From Isoetes taiwanensis (lineage: Eukaryota; Streptophyta; Lycopodiopsida; Isoetales; Isoetaceae): 64,000 nt of DNA. Below, piece after piece: positions 31,848-42,012 of the stretch (its first letter is position 1; each line of letters starts with the position of its first letter). The notes beneath the pieces were generated by a model. It saw nothing but the letters and a program-made list of their open reading frames with translations, did no database searches and was not told the DNA's origin. The position numbers and the translations under genes were made by a program. Location: NCBI GenBank assembly GCA_021234155.1, contig JAJEKV010000036.1, forward strand, positions 1,432,777 to 1,496,776, read 5' to 3'.

Positions 31848-32000
31848 TTCGTTTCTTAAGGGACAACTACTCAAATATCATATACAATCTCAAAGCTTAA
31901 AGTATCATATACTTGAAGAAAAACAATCTTAAAGTATCATATACTTGAAGTATCATATACAATCTTAAAGTATCATATACTTGAAGAAAAACGGAATCAA
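31848..32000. repeat. AAGTATCATATAC tandem-like cluster
   Basis: AAAGTATCATATACTTGAAG and shorter variants repeat about five times at 31,875-31,990, partly as palindromes (AGTATCATATACT). The corresponding place in copy 2 (37,345) lacks the expansion. Confidence 0.7.
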
Positions 32001-33240
32001 AGAAGCAGTGGGAACAAAGGAACTTCTGTTGATGGTGCAAAAATGGGGCGGATGGAAATAATGAAAACTTAGCAAGGGAACTTACGCCATATCAGGAACA
32101 TCCAACAAACATGTGCGACTAGCCAACTACTGACAGCTCTAGACCACAAATAACACCAATGCAACCATGACAACCATGCAAGAGGAGAAGAGACATATGC
32201 AATGCAATAACAAAACACGAACTATCCCTTAGACTGAAACCCTTAGGACACAATAATCAAGTCATAACATGCAAATCAATTCAACCATTCGCACCAAGCA
32301 CATAGCACTTGTATCCACAATACATCATCGGACATAAAAAACTAGGGAAGGACGGACAACTCAAACTACTATGGGACGAAGACATTACCAGCCATATGTT
32401 AAAATACCATACCCAATCATGCTACCTGGGTCAACAAAGACGAATGGGTGCTAAAATGCGAGAACCCCAAGCAAACAAATAAGGAAATAAAATGAAAGAA
32501 AGGGTCTGACTATATGGAAGTAGCAGAAAGTGTAGAAAGATGACATAGTCATGAAACCTTCATATAGAAAAGGCCCAATGTGGCAAACAACTGGTGAATA
32601 TGTGTAAACCACTTGCAAACTAGTAAAATTACATCGAGACCATGAGAAACCACAACCGATATCACGATTCATGCAAAACCACATGAGGCAAGCCCCACCA
32701 CATGATGTCACCTATATAAACTATGCTAATGGAATAATGAAACAATTTGAGATAATGATAATCCAGAAACCATGACGCGTCACGCAAAAAATGCTTAGTA
32801 TAACCCATTACAACGACAATGGTTCAAAGACTTTAAAATTGACGAGCCAAATCATGATGACAATCATATAAAGCCTATGAAAATTCAATTTTTTCGTTAA
32901 GAGATGACAAAAATGTTTAAAAAAGGGGCCTACAAGCCTAAGGTCTCAATCTTGTGTAACCTATAATGGTCCATGCAAACCAGGACGAAGAATGAATGGT
33001 AACCATGAGTTTCCAACTTACACATGATGAGAAAACACAAACATGTATATAAGAAGCAAGTAGACTCATCATAATGAGGCAAGAACATAAGAAACTAGAT
33101 TTAAGGGACAATCCAATGAGGCATCCTCACATGAGATCAATGTTCACTAAGGCAAATTCGAAGAGAAATGAAAACCTTCTTCAATATCAAAATAAATACA
33201 ATAACAAAAATTCGAACCACACAGTAACAAATCTCGAACC
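32001..33240. other. no gene recognised
   Basis: Roughly 1.2 kb of A-rich sequence. Only short ORFs without motif; no repeat seen by eye. Confidence 0.4.
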
Positions 33241-33254
33241 ATGTTTACAAGTAC

Positions 33255-33450
33255 ATTACATTTGAAACATACCTGTGCAAGTCGGGATTTGAACCTTGGT
33301 GCATCTTGAACCATCTTTTCAAATACAATATACTTCGTCTACAAATGAAATACAAAAAATATGAAACATACCTATGCAAATCGAGATTTGAACCCTGGTC
33401 TCCACGACAACAAGCAGAAGCATATACCAATGAGCCAACACAATGATATT
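33255..33450 (-). mobile_element. tRNA-derived SINE copies (minus strand)
   Basis: On the minus strand TTGGCTCATTGGTATATGC (A box) is followed by GGTTCAAATCTCGATTTGC (B box) at 33,440-33,378. A second B-box segment, GGTTCAAATCCCGACTTGC, lies at 33,295-33,270 after about 90 bp. Each is followed by an ATAGGTATGTTTCA-like tail. This looks like a SINE and a truncated neighbour. Confidence 0.6.
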
Positions 33451-34375
33451 GAAAAGGTTTTATGATTTCATAACTGAATCAACTTTATTAGCAACCAACA
33501 AATTGTCCTGATGCATGTCGTAATCAAGAGGATGGCACAGCGGAAGACAGGGCCGGAATCGGCAGACAAATACCGCGGATTGATCTGCTTACCTTCACTG
33601 AAACTCAAACCAGACATTACAGCAGAAACCAAGCAACGCACTGTCTCAGATATGGGTATAATTTAAAGGATGAATCTGCAACTTAACCAAGCATAGAGTG
33701 TCCAGAATCCCAATTCAAATCAATATACAACAGAATGGAGTTGTAAGTATGGATTACAAGTCCAAATGAGATTTGAAAATCGATTAAAATCCTGTGATCC
33801 AGACAGAATTATAAGGGGTGAACAGAAATAGAAAGCCTTTAGCTGAAGCTCATGCTATTCATCCATTCATCCACCGACAAAGACATTCTAAAGAAGCCAG
33901 AAACAAAAGGCAAACATACACTACAAAAACACGAATAACATATCTGGCCTTTCCTGTGATAACCCGCATGTCCAGTGCTCTCGCTGCTAAAAAAAGAATA
34001 TAAACTTAGATTAAAACCACCCAAAAAATCACGAGATGGGCTGCCAGATTTAGGAGAAGCGGATCTATGCCACTATTGTAATATATCCAAAAAGAAAAAG
34101 AAAAAAGAAGAACAACGAATAGTTACCTTGCTGATACTTACCCTAGATTGTCCAGACTTGGTTGAAATGAAAATGGCCAGCACTTGGGCCAGTAGCAAGT
34201 CGAGACATCGCCAAAAGCCAGAAAGCTAGAGTCAGACTGGAGAATCGCTTCCTCAACGAATCAAAAGCAGAATCGCTTCCTCAACAAATCAAAAGTTGAA
34301 AAGCAAAAACCCAAATCGCCTGAAAGCAAAGGCTACGAAATCTAATAGACCAAAATAAGTAAAAACTTTGAATAG
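33451..34375. other. no gene recognised
   Basis: Mixed AT-rich sequence with short ORFs only. A KKKKKKEE-type low-complexity stretch at about 34,088-34,110 is due to an A-rich run. Confidence 0.4.
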
Positions 34376-34399
34376 AGATGATTGAAACAAAAACTCCGT

Positions 34400-34660
34400 A
34401 CAACAACAAGATTCAACTCAGAGGAAACGCCGATGAGGAATGCAGGAAGACACAAGGCTTTTATGGGAGAAAAGGCCAAAGAAAGCATGCGCTATAGCAG
34501 GCTTGTGCCAAAGAAAGCCTGCGCTATAGCAGGCTTGTGCCAAAGAAAGCTTGGATCCAAAAGCAGAGCTGGCGCCAAAACTGGCATCCCTATCCCTAGA
34601 ATGATGGTTCTCTTCTATATAAGAAGAGAACCATTGCATTATGGAGACTAAAGTGAACTC
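34400..34660 (+). repeat. repeat shared with 28.8 kb, with 32-bp tandem units
   Basis: Shares ordered blocks with 28,820-29,000. Within it a 32-bp unit (CCAAAGAAAGC-TGCGCTATA...) is tandemly repeated about 2.4 times at 34,476-34,554. Confidence 0.7.
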
Positions 34661-35019
34661 CACTGTAGACAATGGCCAGGTTAATTGAAGCCATGTAGCA
34701 GCCACTTCGTTTGAAAAAATGTTAGGTCATAACATTCTGCAAGGTGAGAATAGCTTATAGTATGCTAATATAGAAATGTAAGTACATCATATGACCATAT
34801 CTGACTGTGTACACCTTGGGGTTGACCTTTTCCAGTGTCCTCTTTTCCATAATTATGATTACAACCCTTCTCTATGATCCGTGTCATCATTAGTTTTCCA
34901 TTTGTTTGATGCTTTGTGAGTATAGTGAGGCAATTACAGTGTTTAATTGTTTAGTTCCTGTCTGACAAGGGTAATGTGCGAACTGTAGCCTATTTAATTG
35001 TGTTTTCCTCCGTTTTCAG

Positions 35020-35200
35020 TGTCCTCCGGGACCTTAAAAAGAATGGATATAATGTAGGCATTCCAGAGACAATTGATGCCTTGATTTAAGATGTCATACA
35101 AGACAAGGAAGCTAAGTTCAACAATGTTTGTGAATATGAGAAGCCAACTCCATACTCAAATGCATTGGAGGAAAGCTGGGGAAAACCACCAGGAAATCTG
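35020..35200 (+). pseudogene. magnesium chelatase H subunit exon fragment
   Basis: After a TTTTCAG acceptor the frame reads [20 protein letters not shown], a TAA where the family has glutamate, [10 protein letters not shown], then [17 protein letters not shown] and KPPGNL. This matches the C-terminal cobN/Mg-chelatase region of CHLH (LPET...[31 protein letters not shown]), the porphyrin-binding subunit of chlorophyll synthesis. About a dozen residues between the two blocks are missing and the exon ends at PGNL. It is an isolated pseudogene exon; the full protein is about 1,380 residues. Confidence 0.8.
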
Positions 35201-36250
35201 ACCATAGGACTTCATTGTAGGATCTTGACTATCAGCAAGTATAACTACAAAATATCCAAAAAGAGTACGAAACAATAAGCTATATCTTACAAGTAAGCAC
35301 TGCATCAACTCCAGCAATGGAACCTAAAGTGAAGATGCATCTGCACAATCAAGAAATGAAATACTTCTGTTTGTTGGTTCTGTTGATTCCTTGTTGCATT
35401 ACTCACTGCCCATTCTTTTATTTCAAATACAAATATATAAAGCTGCATATGCCAGTTTGCAGGAAACGCAGAAAACTAACGCTAGAAAACACAGTTTGCA
35501 GGCCCAGATCCCAGACTGACATTGATAGAATTGAACAACCAAACTTTGCTTTAGAACATGATGAAAGCTCTTCCCTTTGGATAATGCTAAACAATGGCTT
35601 AAACCCTTGAGAATATCTCCAGCATCATCTACACTAAATTGATATTGTTGTTTGGGAAAAGAAAGAAAGCTGTTATGTTACACAAGGCACAAGCATATAC
35701 ATGAGATTGAAGGTTCAGAGGCCAAATTGTTCTTGAATGTTAATCCAGGGTGTCTGATAGTTCCACTATGTGAGGGCATGTGAAGCCAAAAGTAGCCAGG
35801 CCACAATTCCACTGTACAATAGCAGATGTTCGCTTACACATCGCCATTATCTGCAATACACTATAACCATACTCTTCATTTGATGCTTAAAATCAGGCTC
35901 TATGGCTTACCTCAATCTCATCTTTGTTTGTTATCACTTGATTAACATGGCTGTGATAAATTTCCTTTGAATTTAAAGTAGTTCAATATGTCTATATGCT
36001 GTTTGAAAGTGTCACCATGGCCAGTCTGTTCTTCCTCTTCGTTCACATACCTTCCTCAATCTAATCAGAACATCAAACCACTTTGGCAAACATTCAAAGA
36101 CTTTGCTGCATGATGCATAATCAGCAATTAGCTTCAGGACATTTTATAAGTACGGGAGACCCATTGGCAATGTTACATCAAATGCCCTTATTGCTGATCT
36201 CAATGAGATATTTACACCATTGTGATATACAATCCGGATCTGACCCCGGC
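35201..36250. other. no gene recognised
   Basis: AT-rich sequence. Open frame 35,317-35,610 shows no family motif and is likely chance. Confidence 0.4.
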
Positions 36251-36259
36251 TAAACAAAC

Positions 36260-37345
36260 AATTAGTGTCCTAGTCGATTAAGGCTTACAATTATTCCCCG
36301 ATCGGCTTGTTCTGAGACTCCACAAAAAATCTCTCTGCGACTTCATCTCGGTTTTGCTTGGTAAGTCTATAAAGAGTACATTGTGGATGTTTCTTGATCC
36401 TTCCAACTCAAGATATATAATAAGAAACAATTACAGATGGAACTATAAATCTCAATATTACATGTTGATATGCCGCTATTCCTTATATTGCAATAGATGG
36501 TACCTTCTTCAATGTCGCCACCAGAACTTGGAAATTGGCAATCGAACCTAACAACTTTGGAACATGGGAATGCAAGACATTCCAAACTGGCTTGGAAAGA
36601 ACTCGCTAACCGAACAACTCCATTTTACCAACTTCATCAATTATGAACAGGTTCTGATCCCCTTTCACCGAGATGTGTAAAAACTGTTTAATTTGATGCA
36701 TCAACATCTAAGACATGTTCTGATTGTGTCATTCATCACTAGCACCTCCAATTCAGGCAATGCCACAGCTTCCAGGGATGGCACATCGACCTTGTATTTA
36801 CCAACCATTCGTTGTGTGTTACCACCTTCTCACGTATCGGGGGTCAATGCTTGATTTAAATTTGCTTGTTTGTTTTAGATGCATTCATACAAAAAAGAGT
36901 GTTCTATGAAGGAATAATAGCTACCTTGCAAGGCTGCTAGATGCAAGCACTCCTATTTACACTGACGATCTCAAAACCTATTCTTTCTCCATCCTTCCTA
37001 ACTTCACCTAAATGTCAAGTGAGAATATGAGTCCAGCATTAAAGAAAGAAAAAACATAGACAGAAAAAATAAAAACAAATTTGTGAGCGGTTTACTTGTA
37101 TAAAAGCCTTGAGCTTTGAGATTGGGATGAGCGTCCTTCAAATGCTGCAGCACCTTAATGATAAGAGTAGTTTTTCCTACGCCCTAATCAAAAGGATACT
37201 AAATGATGAGCAAACATGGCAGCAGATTAAAAGAACCGAAGGAGGAAAGCTTACTCACCGGAGAACCTGTGACGAAGAATAGATGCGGTTTCCCCGCGAG
37301 ATTTTGCATTTTGTTTCTTAAGGGACAACTACTCAAATATCCTTA
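36260..37345 (-). pseudogene. THEP1/NTPCR-like gene, copy 2 (3' end longer)
   Basis: Bases 36,546-37,345 duplicate 31,079-31,880 with the same exons and introns. This copy has a larger deletion in the GPKG exon and a stop after MELFG. It extends further toward the C-terminus: GGDIEEGTIYC (compare the family's P-P-GRDIPGV-like segment) and LTKQNRDEVAERFFVES (compare L-P-NRD-V-EQI). So it is an independent, slightly more complete copy of the same gene. Confidence 0.8.
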
Positions 37346-37721
37346 TTATTAGTATATATATATATACAATCTCAAAGCTTCAAATTGAAGCATGAAATAG
37401 CTCATCTAGGTATCGTACAGAATCGTCCAAACCTAACACTTCAAGAACAGAAGGAAAAAATTGCAAAGCATCGTTTTCCCTAGCCCTAATTTCAAAAACA
37501 TGGAGAAGAAAAGGATGCATGGCGATAATGGGAAATCTATCACTGGTTTCCATACTCAAGAGGAGGGAAAACTGTAATCAATAATCTTAGAATAGTGCAT
37601 TGGCAATAGCCGTTGTAAAAAAAAAGCACCTTGGAGTTTTTTATACCACGGTGGGATCTGCAGTCTGGAATATCTGTAAATTTTTCATATCAGCATTTGC
37701 ATCAGGCAAGAAGCAATTCCA
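37346..37721. other. spacer between block A and block B in copy 2
   Basis: About 375 bp, absent from the copy-1 junction at 31,076-31,079. It contains a short (TA)n run at 37,352-37,363. No gene. Confidence 0.5.
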
Positions 37722-38075
37722 AGACAGGTGCATTTCCTTTTTCTTTTCGGGAGGAGAAAATCCGTTGGAGGATCATGCGTGGCCTCGATAATTTGGATCA
37801 AGCAAGAGCTGCGGTCTTGCTGCAAAGGGATGGGCTGCCATATCCTAAACTGGCTACCGGCTTATACAGTGAAAGAAGAGCCTCCCCACTAAGGAGGATG
37901 ACCAGTTTAAGGGCAATAGCAAGTTTGGAGCAGTTTTCCGAATATACTAGGTATATACCAGCATATCTTGGAATATGCTAAAAACCCACCTCAACAAGGG
38001 TTTGCCCCTCTAGGGGCAACCCAAAAATAATAAGTGGTAAAAAGGCAACGTGATAAGTGGTGATAATGAGAGCAT
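37722..38075 (+). repeat. duplicated block B, copy 2
   Basis: Near-identical to 30,725-31,076 including the open frame and the GCCCCTCTAGGGGC hairpin at about 38,007-38,022. Here it lies 3' of block A, whereas in copy 1 it lies 5'. Confidence 0.85.
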
Positions 38076-39190
38076 GGTGAAAAATGATAAAACATTTGCA
38101 ATGGATGGATAGGTAAAGAAAAGGAAGAACGTGGTAAAAAAAAGGTAAGGACAAAAATGGTCAAAACGTGGTTAGTAAAAGAGGGAAAAAAAAATTATGG
38201 GCAAGAAACGGCCGGAACAGGCGGCTCATCTTCAAGCACGGTTTTGCTTCTTGATTTCCTTCCTTTCTTTTGCAGATCGGTAGCATGCTTGGCGGCTATG
38301 ACAGAATCTGAAAGAAACATGGCAGACAAAAAGATATAGCGAACGGAGCAGCGACTTCATTTTTCTTGCATAGCGGCTATGGTAGATTCTTCATGCTTCG
38401 GCAGCAAAAGATAAGGCAGAAGCTTCCTTTTCTTTTCTTAATCTCGGCAGCAACTTGTGACGATGATTATGGCGGACAGAGAAATGGCTTTGCAGGTCCG
38501 GCTTATGCTGTTCTTCTAAAAATCTTCCTCTGAATGCAGCGTCGCTTCATCTTTCTCTAGGCTTTTGCAGATAATGAGGCCACGACATGCAAAAGGAATG
38601 GTATTATGTTTCTTGTTGACAGAGCAAAGAGCAGAGGCTGGCTTTGATTTGCAGCAGCATGAAGTATTCATGTTCCTATTATAATAGGATTCACAGCAAA
38701 TACTTGGATGGATTTATCAGTCCAAGTATTTGCTGCAGAACATTTTTTTGGACAGTTTAAGGATAGGGCATTGAGTAAAACTCTTTCACTACTGAAACAC
38801 TCAAATTATTGAAGAATAGTATGGCCTTAAGTTAAGTTATTGAAGAACAACATGGTTTGAATGTTAACCTATGTAAAAAAAATATTGAAGGTTAACATTA
38901 TTTCAAGTTAACCTATATGGTTCAATGGCCCGGGGGTTTCACCTACTATAAAGGGGATACGCCACGTGCGTTAATGGGGTCACCAAAAAACCTTCCGTAT
39001 ATGCCTTGTCCAACCTTCTAAACACCCCTTCTCGTATACATATTACACTGGATTTCCCCCCAGAAAACCCCATAGCCAAGCCCCTATCCGTATGTATACA
39101 TACGGTTTAGGGTAAAAAAAACCCACACCATTCACTCACATGTTATATACGCCTTAAACTATGTGACAAAGAAGGATAATTGCAATCAAG
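38076..39190. other. no gene recognised
   Basis: Includes an internal inverted pair AATACTTGGATGGATT/AATACTTGGACTGATAA near 38,698-38,735, and repeats of AAGTTAACCTATATGG-like text at 38,860-38,925. No coding region. Confidence 0.4.
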
Positions 39191-39195
39191 TGATC

Positions 39196-39325
39196 GAATG
39201 ACATGTTTGATTTCAAACATAGAACGGAGCGAAACCGACGTCTGGATTCGATGCCGATTCCTAAAGAATTGGTGCCGACTGTAAATAAATTGAACAATGA
39301 TGATCAGAACATGATATATAGACGA
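39196..39325 (+). pseudogene. second copy of the 28.3-kb coding-like segment
   Basis: Encodes DMFDFKHRTERNRRLDSMPI, PKELVPTVNKLNNDDQNMIY; see 28,245-28,440. The frame stops soon after. Confidence 0.45.
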
Positions 39326-39411
39326 TAAGCACGATAAACCGAAGTTTTTTTATCACCCCGTGGTAATATGTCATCACCCTTGACATTTACATGTATTATT
39401 ATAAGTATTTA

Positions 39412-39440
39412 CTAGGGACGTGTGCCCGGCAATGCCGGGC
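39412..39440 (-). mobile_element. Helitron 3' terminus (minus strand), 5' end not located
   Basis: Read on the minus strand: hairpin GCCCGGCATTGCCGGGC (39,440-39,424), an 8-bp spacer ACACGTCC, CTAG (39,415-39,412), then host T. It has the same architecture, and almost the same hairpin, as the Helitron ending at 16,111. The element must extend to the right. A TC start preceded by A on the minus strand could not be fixed; candidates TCTATACAG and TCTACACAAAG exist near 43.8 kb. Confidence 0.7.
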
Positions 39441-40960
39441 ATTAGTCGGATGCATGGAATGGGTAGATGCAATGTTGTTTGTAGATCGAACGAAATGGGT
39501 AGAAATGGCATGTGTACATGGAGAGGAATGGAATGGAATACATAATGGAGTGGTAGATGCAATTGAGAGCATAGAGTTTAGGATATTAATTACATGTGAG
39601 TCGAAGACGATGTGAATCGAAGATGATGTTATTGAAGTGTGGCAGTAGTGTGTGCGGAGAATGGGAAGTGGATGATGTGTATGTGAATATTCTGAATGTT
39701 TTTGCATATGTGTACTTGCATACATGAAGATGGAGTTGAGGGTGGGTATAAAATATATGTCTATTGCACCTGTAATAAAATGTTTATTGCATGAATGTCT
39801 AGGCTATCTAGTTTTGTAGGATGGTAGGTAATTGTCTTCCAAAACTGAAAAACAAAAAGAATCATGTTGACTCAACATATAGAGAATGGGACAGTAGCTT
39901 AAGCCAACATTCTCAACATGAATTGTAGATAAATATGTATATTTGCAAACAAATTCTTTTTGGTGATGATACATATATTTGCAAAGAAAAAACTAGTCAA
40001 AAGCACGTTTGATTCATTAGAGGAAATTTGAGATCTCATTTCATCCCCATAAGAATCCTCCAATGGAATGGCTACCCACTATTAATTGCAATTAATGCAG
40101 CACCAACAACTTCATTGCTGTTGTTTTTCCCCCATAACTTTTGATCCACTTGTCAAAATGTTGCGGCGTTTGTTGCATTAGATGCGAAATGAAAAGATCT
40201 TTCCAATGATATATGGTTATGATGTATTTCAATATGGTCATATGCGTTAACCTTAAAAAAATATGATTTTTTGCTTATTTCTTATATATTTATATCGTAA
40301 AAGATGTATGAATGGGTTATCACTAGATAGATCTTGTGAAGACGAACCCATTGCTACAAAAAGTTTTTGAATCGGAGTTCTGGATCAAAAGTTATAATGA
40401 AAAAATGATACTACAGAAGTTAGTTGCAGCTGCATTAATTACAGGCTGCCACATAATACTGGAATGAGATATACTGAAGCTCTTCTCTTATTGGACAGTT
40501 TAAAAAGCTGACATGGCATTTTAAGCATCCCTTAATGGGACAAAATGTGATCTCATTTTTCCTCTAATGACTTTGTATAGCAAATTATAAGATGTGGTGT
40601 AGGCAGTGTTTTGTAATATAAAATTGAACTAAGAAATGTGTGCCTGGTGTTGTCGGGCAAGTTTTGGCCCACATCAACTTGGTCCCATTGCTTGAATAAT
40701 ATTGCCCTCTTCATAGTAAGGCCGCATTAACATGTAGCTACATAATTAAATGTAAGCTAGCTGCCACTTTGCATGAAGACCAACAAATGACAATGATAGG
40801 TCCCATGTTGCATCTTTATGCAAGAGTTTCTGTATTTATGCAATTTATGATATAGGTAGGTCATACAACCTTGAAGAGTTGCAACCTACCTTCTGCCTAT
40901 GCCCTCCTTTTCTGCCAGAGAAAGACGCGAGGACGAAGCCCGCACTGTATGCATCAACAC
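39441..40960. other. no gene recognised; probable Helitron interior
   Basis: AT-rich sequence. A degraded hairpin GCCTGGTGTTGTCGGGC at about 40,644 resembles the Helitron hairpin without a clean CTRR. Confidence 0.4.
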
Positions 40961-40964
40961 TGCT

Positions 40965-42012
40965 CGGATTATGTTAGGACTAACTGTATCAAGTCTTCTT
41001 TGGACCTCGGCAGTTCCTGAGATGCAGCATTTGCCTTCTTGTTAATAGGCTCATTCTCCCCAATATTAAGGTCCTTGTAAGCAAACTTTTTCCCATAGAG
41101 CTTCACTTCATACACCTTCCCATAAGATCCACTTCCCATAAGATCCACTTGCAATGCTTCATTCTACCTCGATGTCTGCATGAGGAACGTTAAAATGTTC
41201 AATGTTGAGCATGGAAAGCAAAAGCTTAGCTTGCTTTTCAAGCTGTCCGTCTTTGCCAACGTAATGCTCCTCCACGTAAGATTTTAGCATTTTTTCGTCC
41301 TTTGTTGGGGAACTACTGCTCTCTTTTCCTTCTTCTTCTTCTTCTTTCTTGTACTTTTCTAGCAACATCTTTGAGGTGCTCATAAATTGATCTTGCAATT
41401 TCTTAGTTTGGAAGTAGGATCTAAAGATGAAAGTGGACGAGTCGATCAAATCCAGAGCATTTTGCAGGCTAGTTTCTAGTTTGTGCCCCCCCCGGTCCCG
41501 GTGAAGACGATGGCCTGCAGCAGGTGATTGCTGGGGTTGATTGCTTTGTTGCTTTCCGTGAGTTTTTTTTGTCTTATTTGGGCTGTTCTGTACTCTGTCG
41601 TATTCACCTGCTGCAAGTCGTCGTCTTCACCGGGACGGGGCGCAAACTAGAAGTCTCCCCATTTTGCATAATGTCCATTCCCAAGGTAACTATTTCCACT
41701 GATTCTAATGAGGAAAGTGGATCTTTCTGCTTACAACGACATAGGAGTTGCAAACCCCTATTGGCAATGGGGACTAATAGGTCCTTCAAAACCAGTTCTT
41801 CCTCTTTCATTGTTCCATGTAGGAATTTCCTCGCATCCACATACAGTCCAAGTAAAAAGGTTCCTCTCGATTTAAAAATAATCAACTTCTCAATCTTTAT
41901 CTTCACAATTTGGTCAGTGACGACCATTAATTCCAACATGTACTTTCTCTCCATCTGCCTGCTTGCATTGCGGAATTCAAATTGCCCATTATTAACAACT
42001 TCAACAACCTAA
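40965..42012 (-). pseudogene. protein-kinase gene remnant (TKL-like), interrupted
   Basis: Minus-strand segments in order: ERKYMLELMVVTDQIVKIKI...LLCRCKQKDPLSSLESVEIV...MDIMQNGE (41,990-41,650); a small insertion; ALDLIDSSTFIFRSYFQTKK with an acidic run EEEEEGKESSSS and ...NIEHFNVPHADIEVE (41,450-41,165). After a TGA comes ASGSYGKVYEVKLYGKKFAY, a glycine-rich loop and VAIK-like lysine (41,150-41,070). The kinase domain stops 40 residues later with no catalytic loop. A 16-bp tandem duplication (41,117-41,148) lies within the glycine-loop codons and shifts the frame. The call as kinase rests on GSGSYGKVYE only. Confidence 0.6.
41470..41658. mobile_element. small inverted-repeat (MITE-like) insertion in the kinase remnant
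   Basis: Inverted arms of about 48 bp: CTAGTTTGTGCCCC...GTCCCGGTGAAGACGA (41,474-41,526) and CACCTGCTGC...CACCGGGACGGGGCGCAAACTAG (41,608-41,654), with roughly 80 bp between. Kinase-gene coding sequence flanks both sides. A target duplication cannot be fixed because the border repeats CTAG. Confidence 0.75.
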
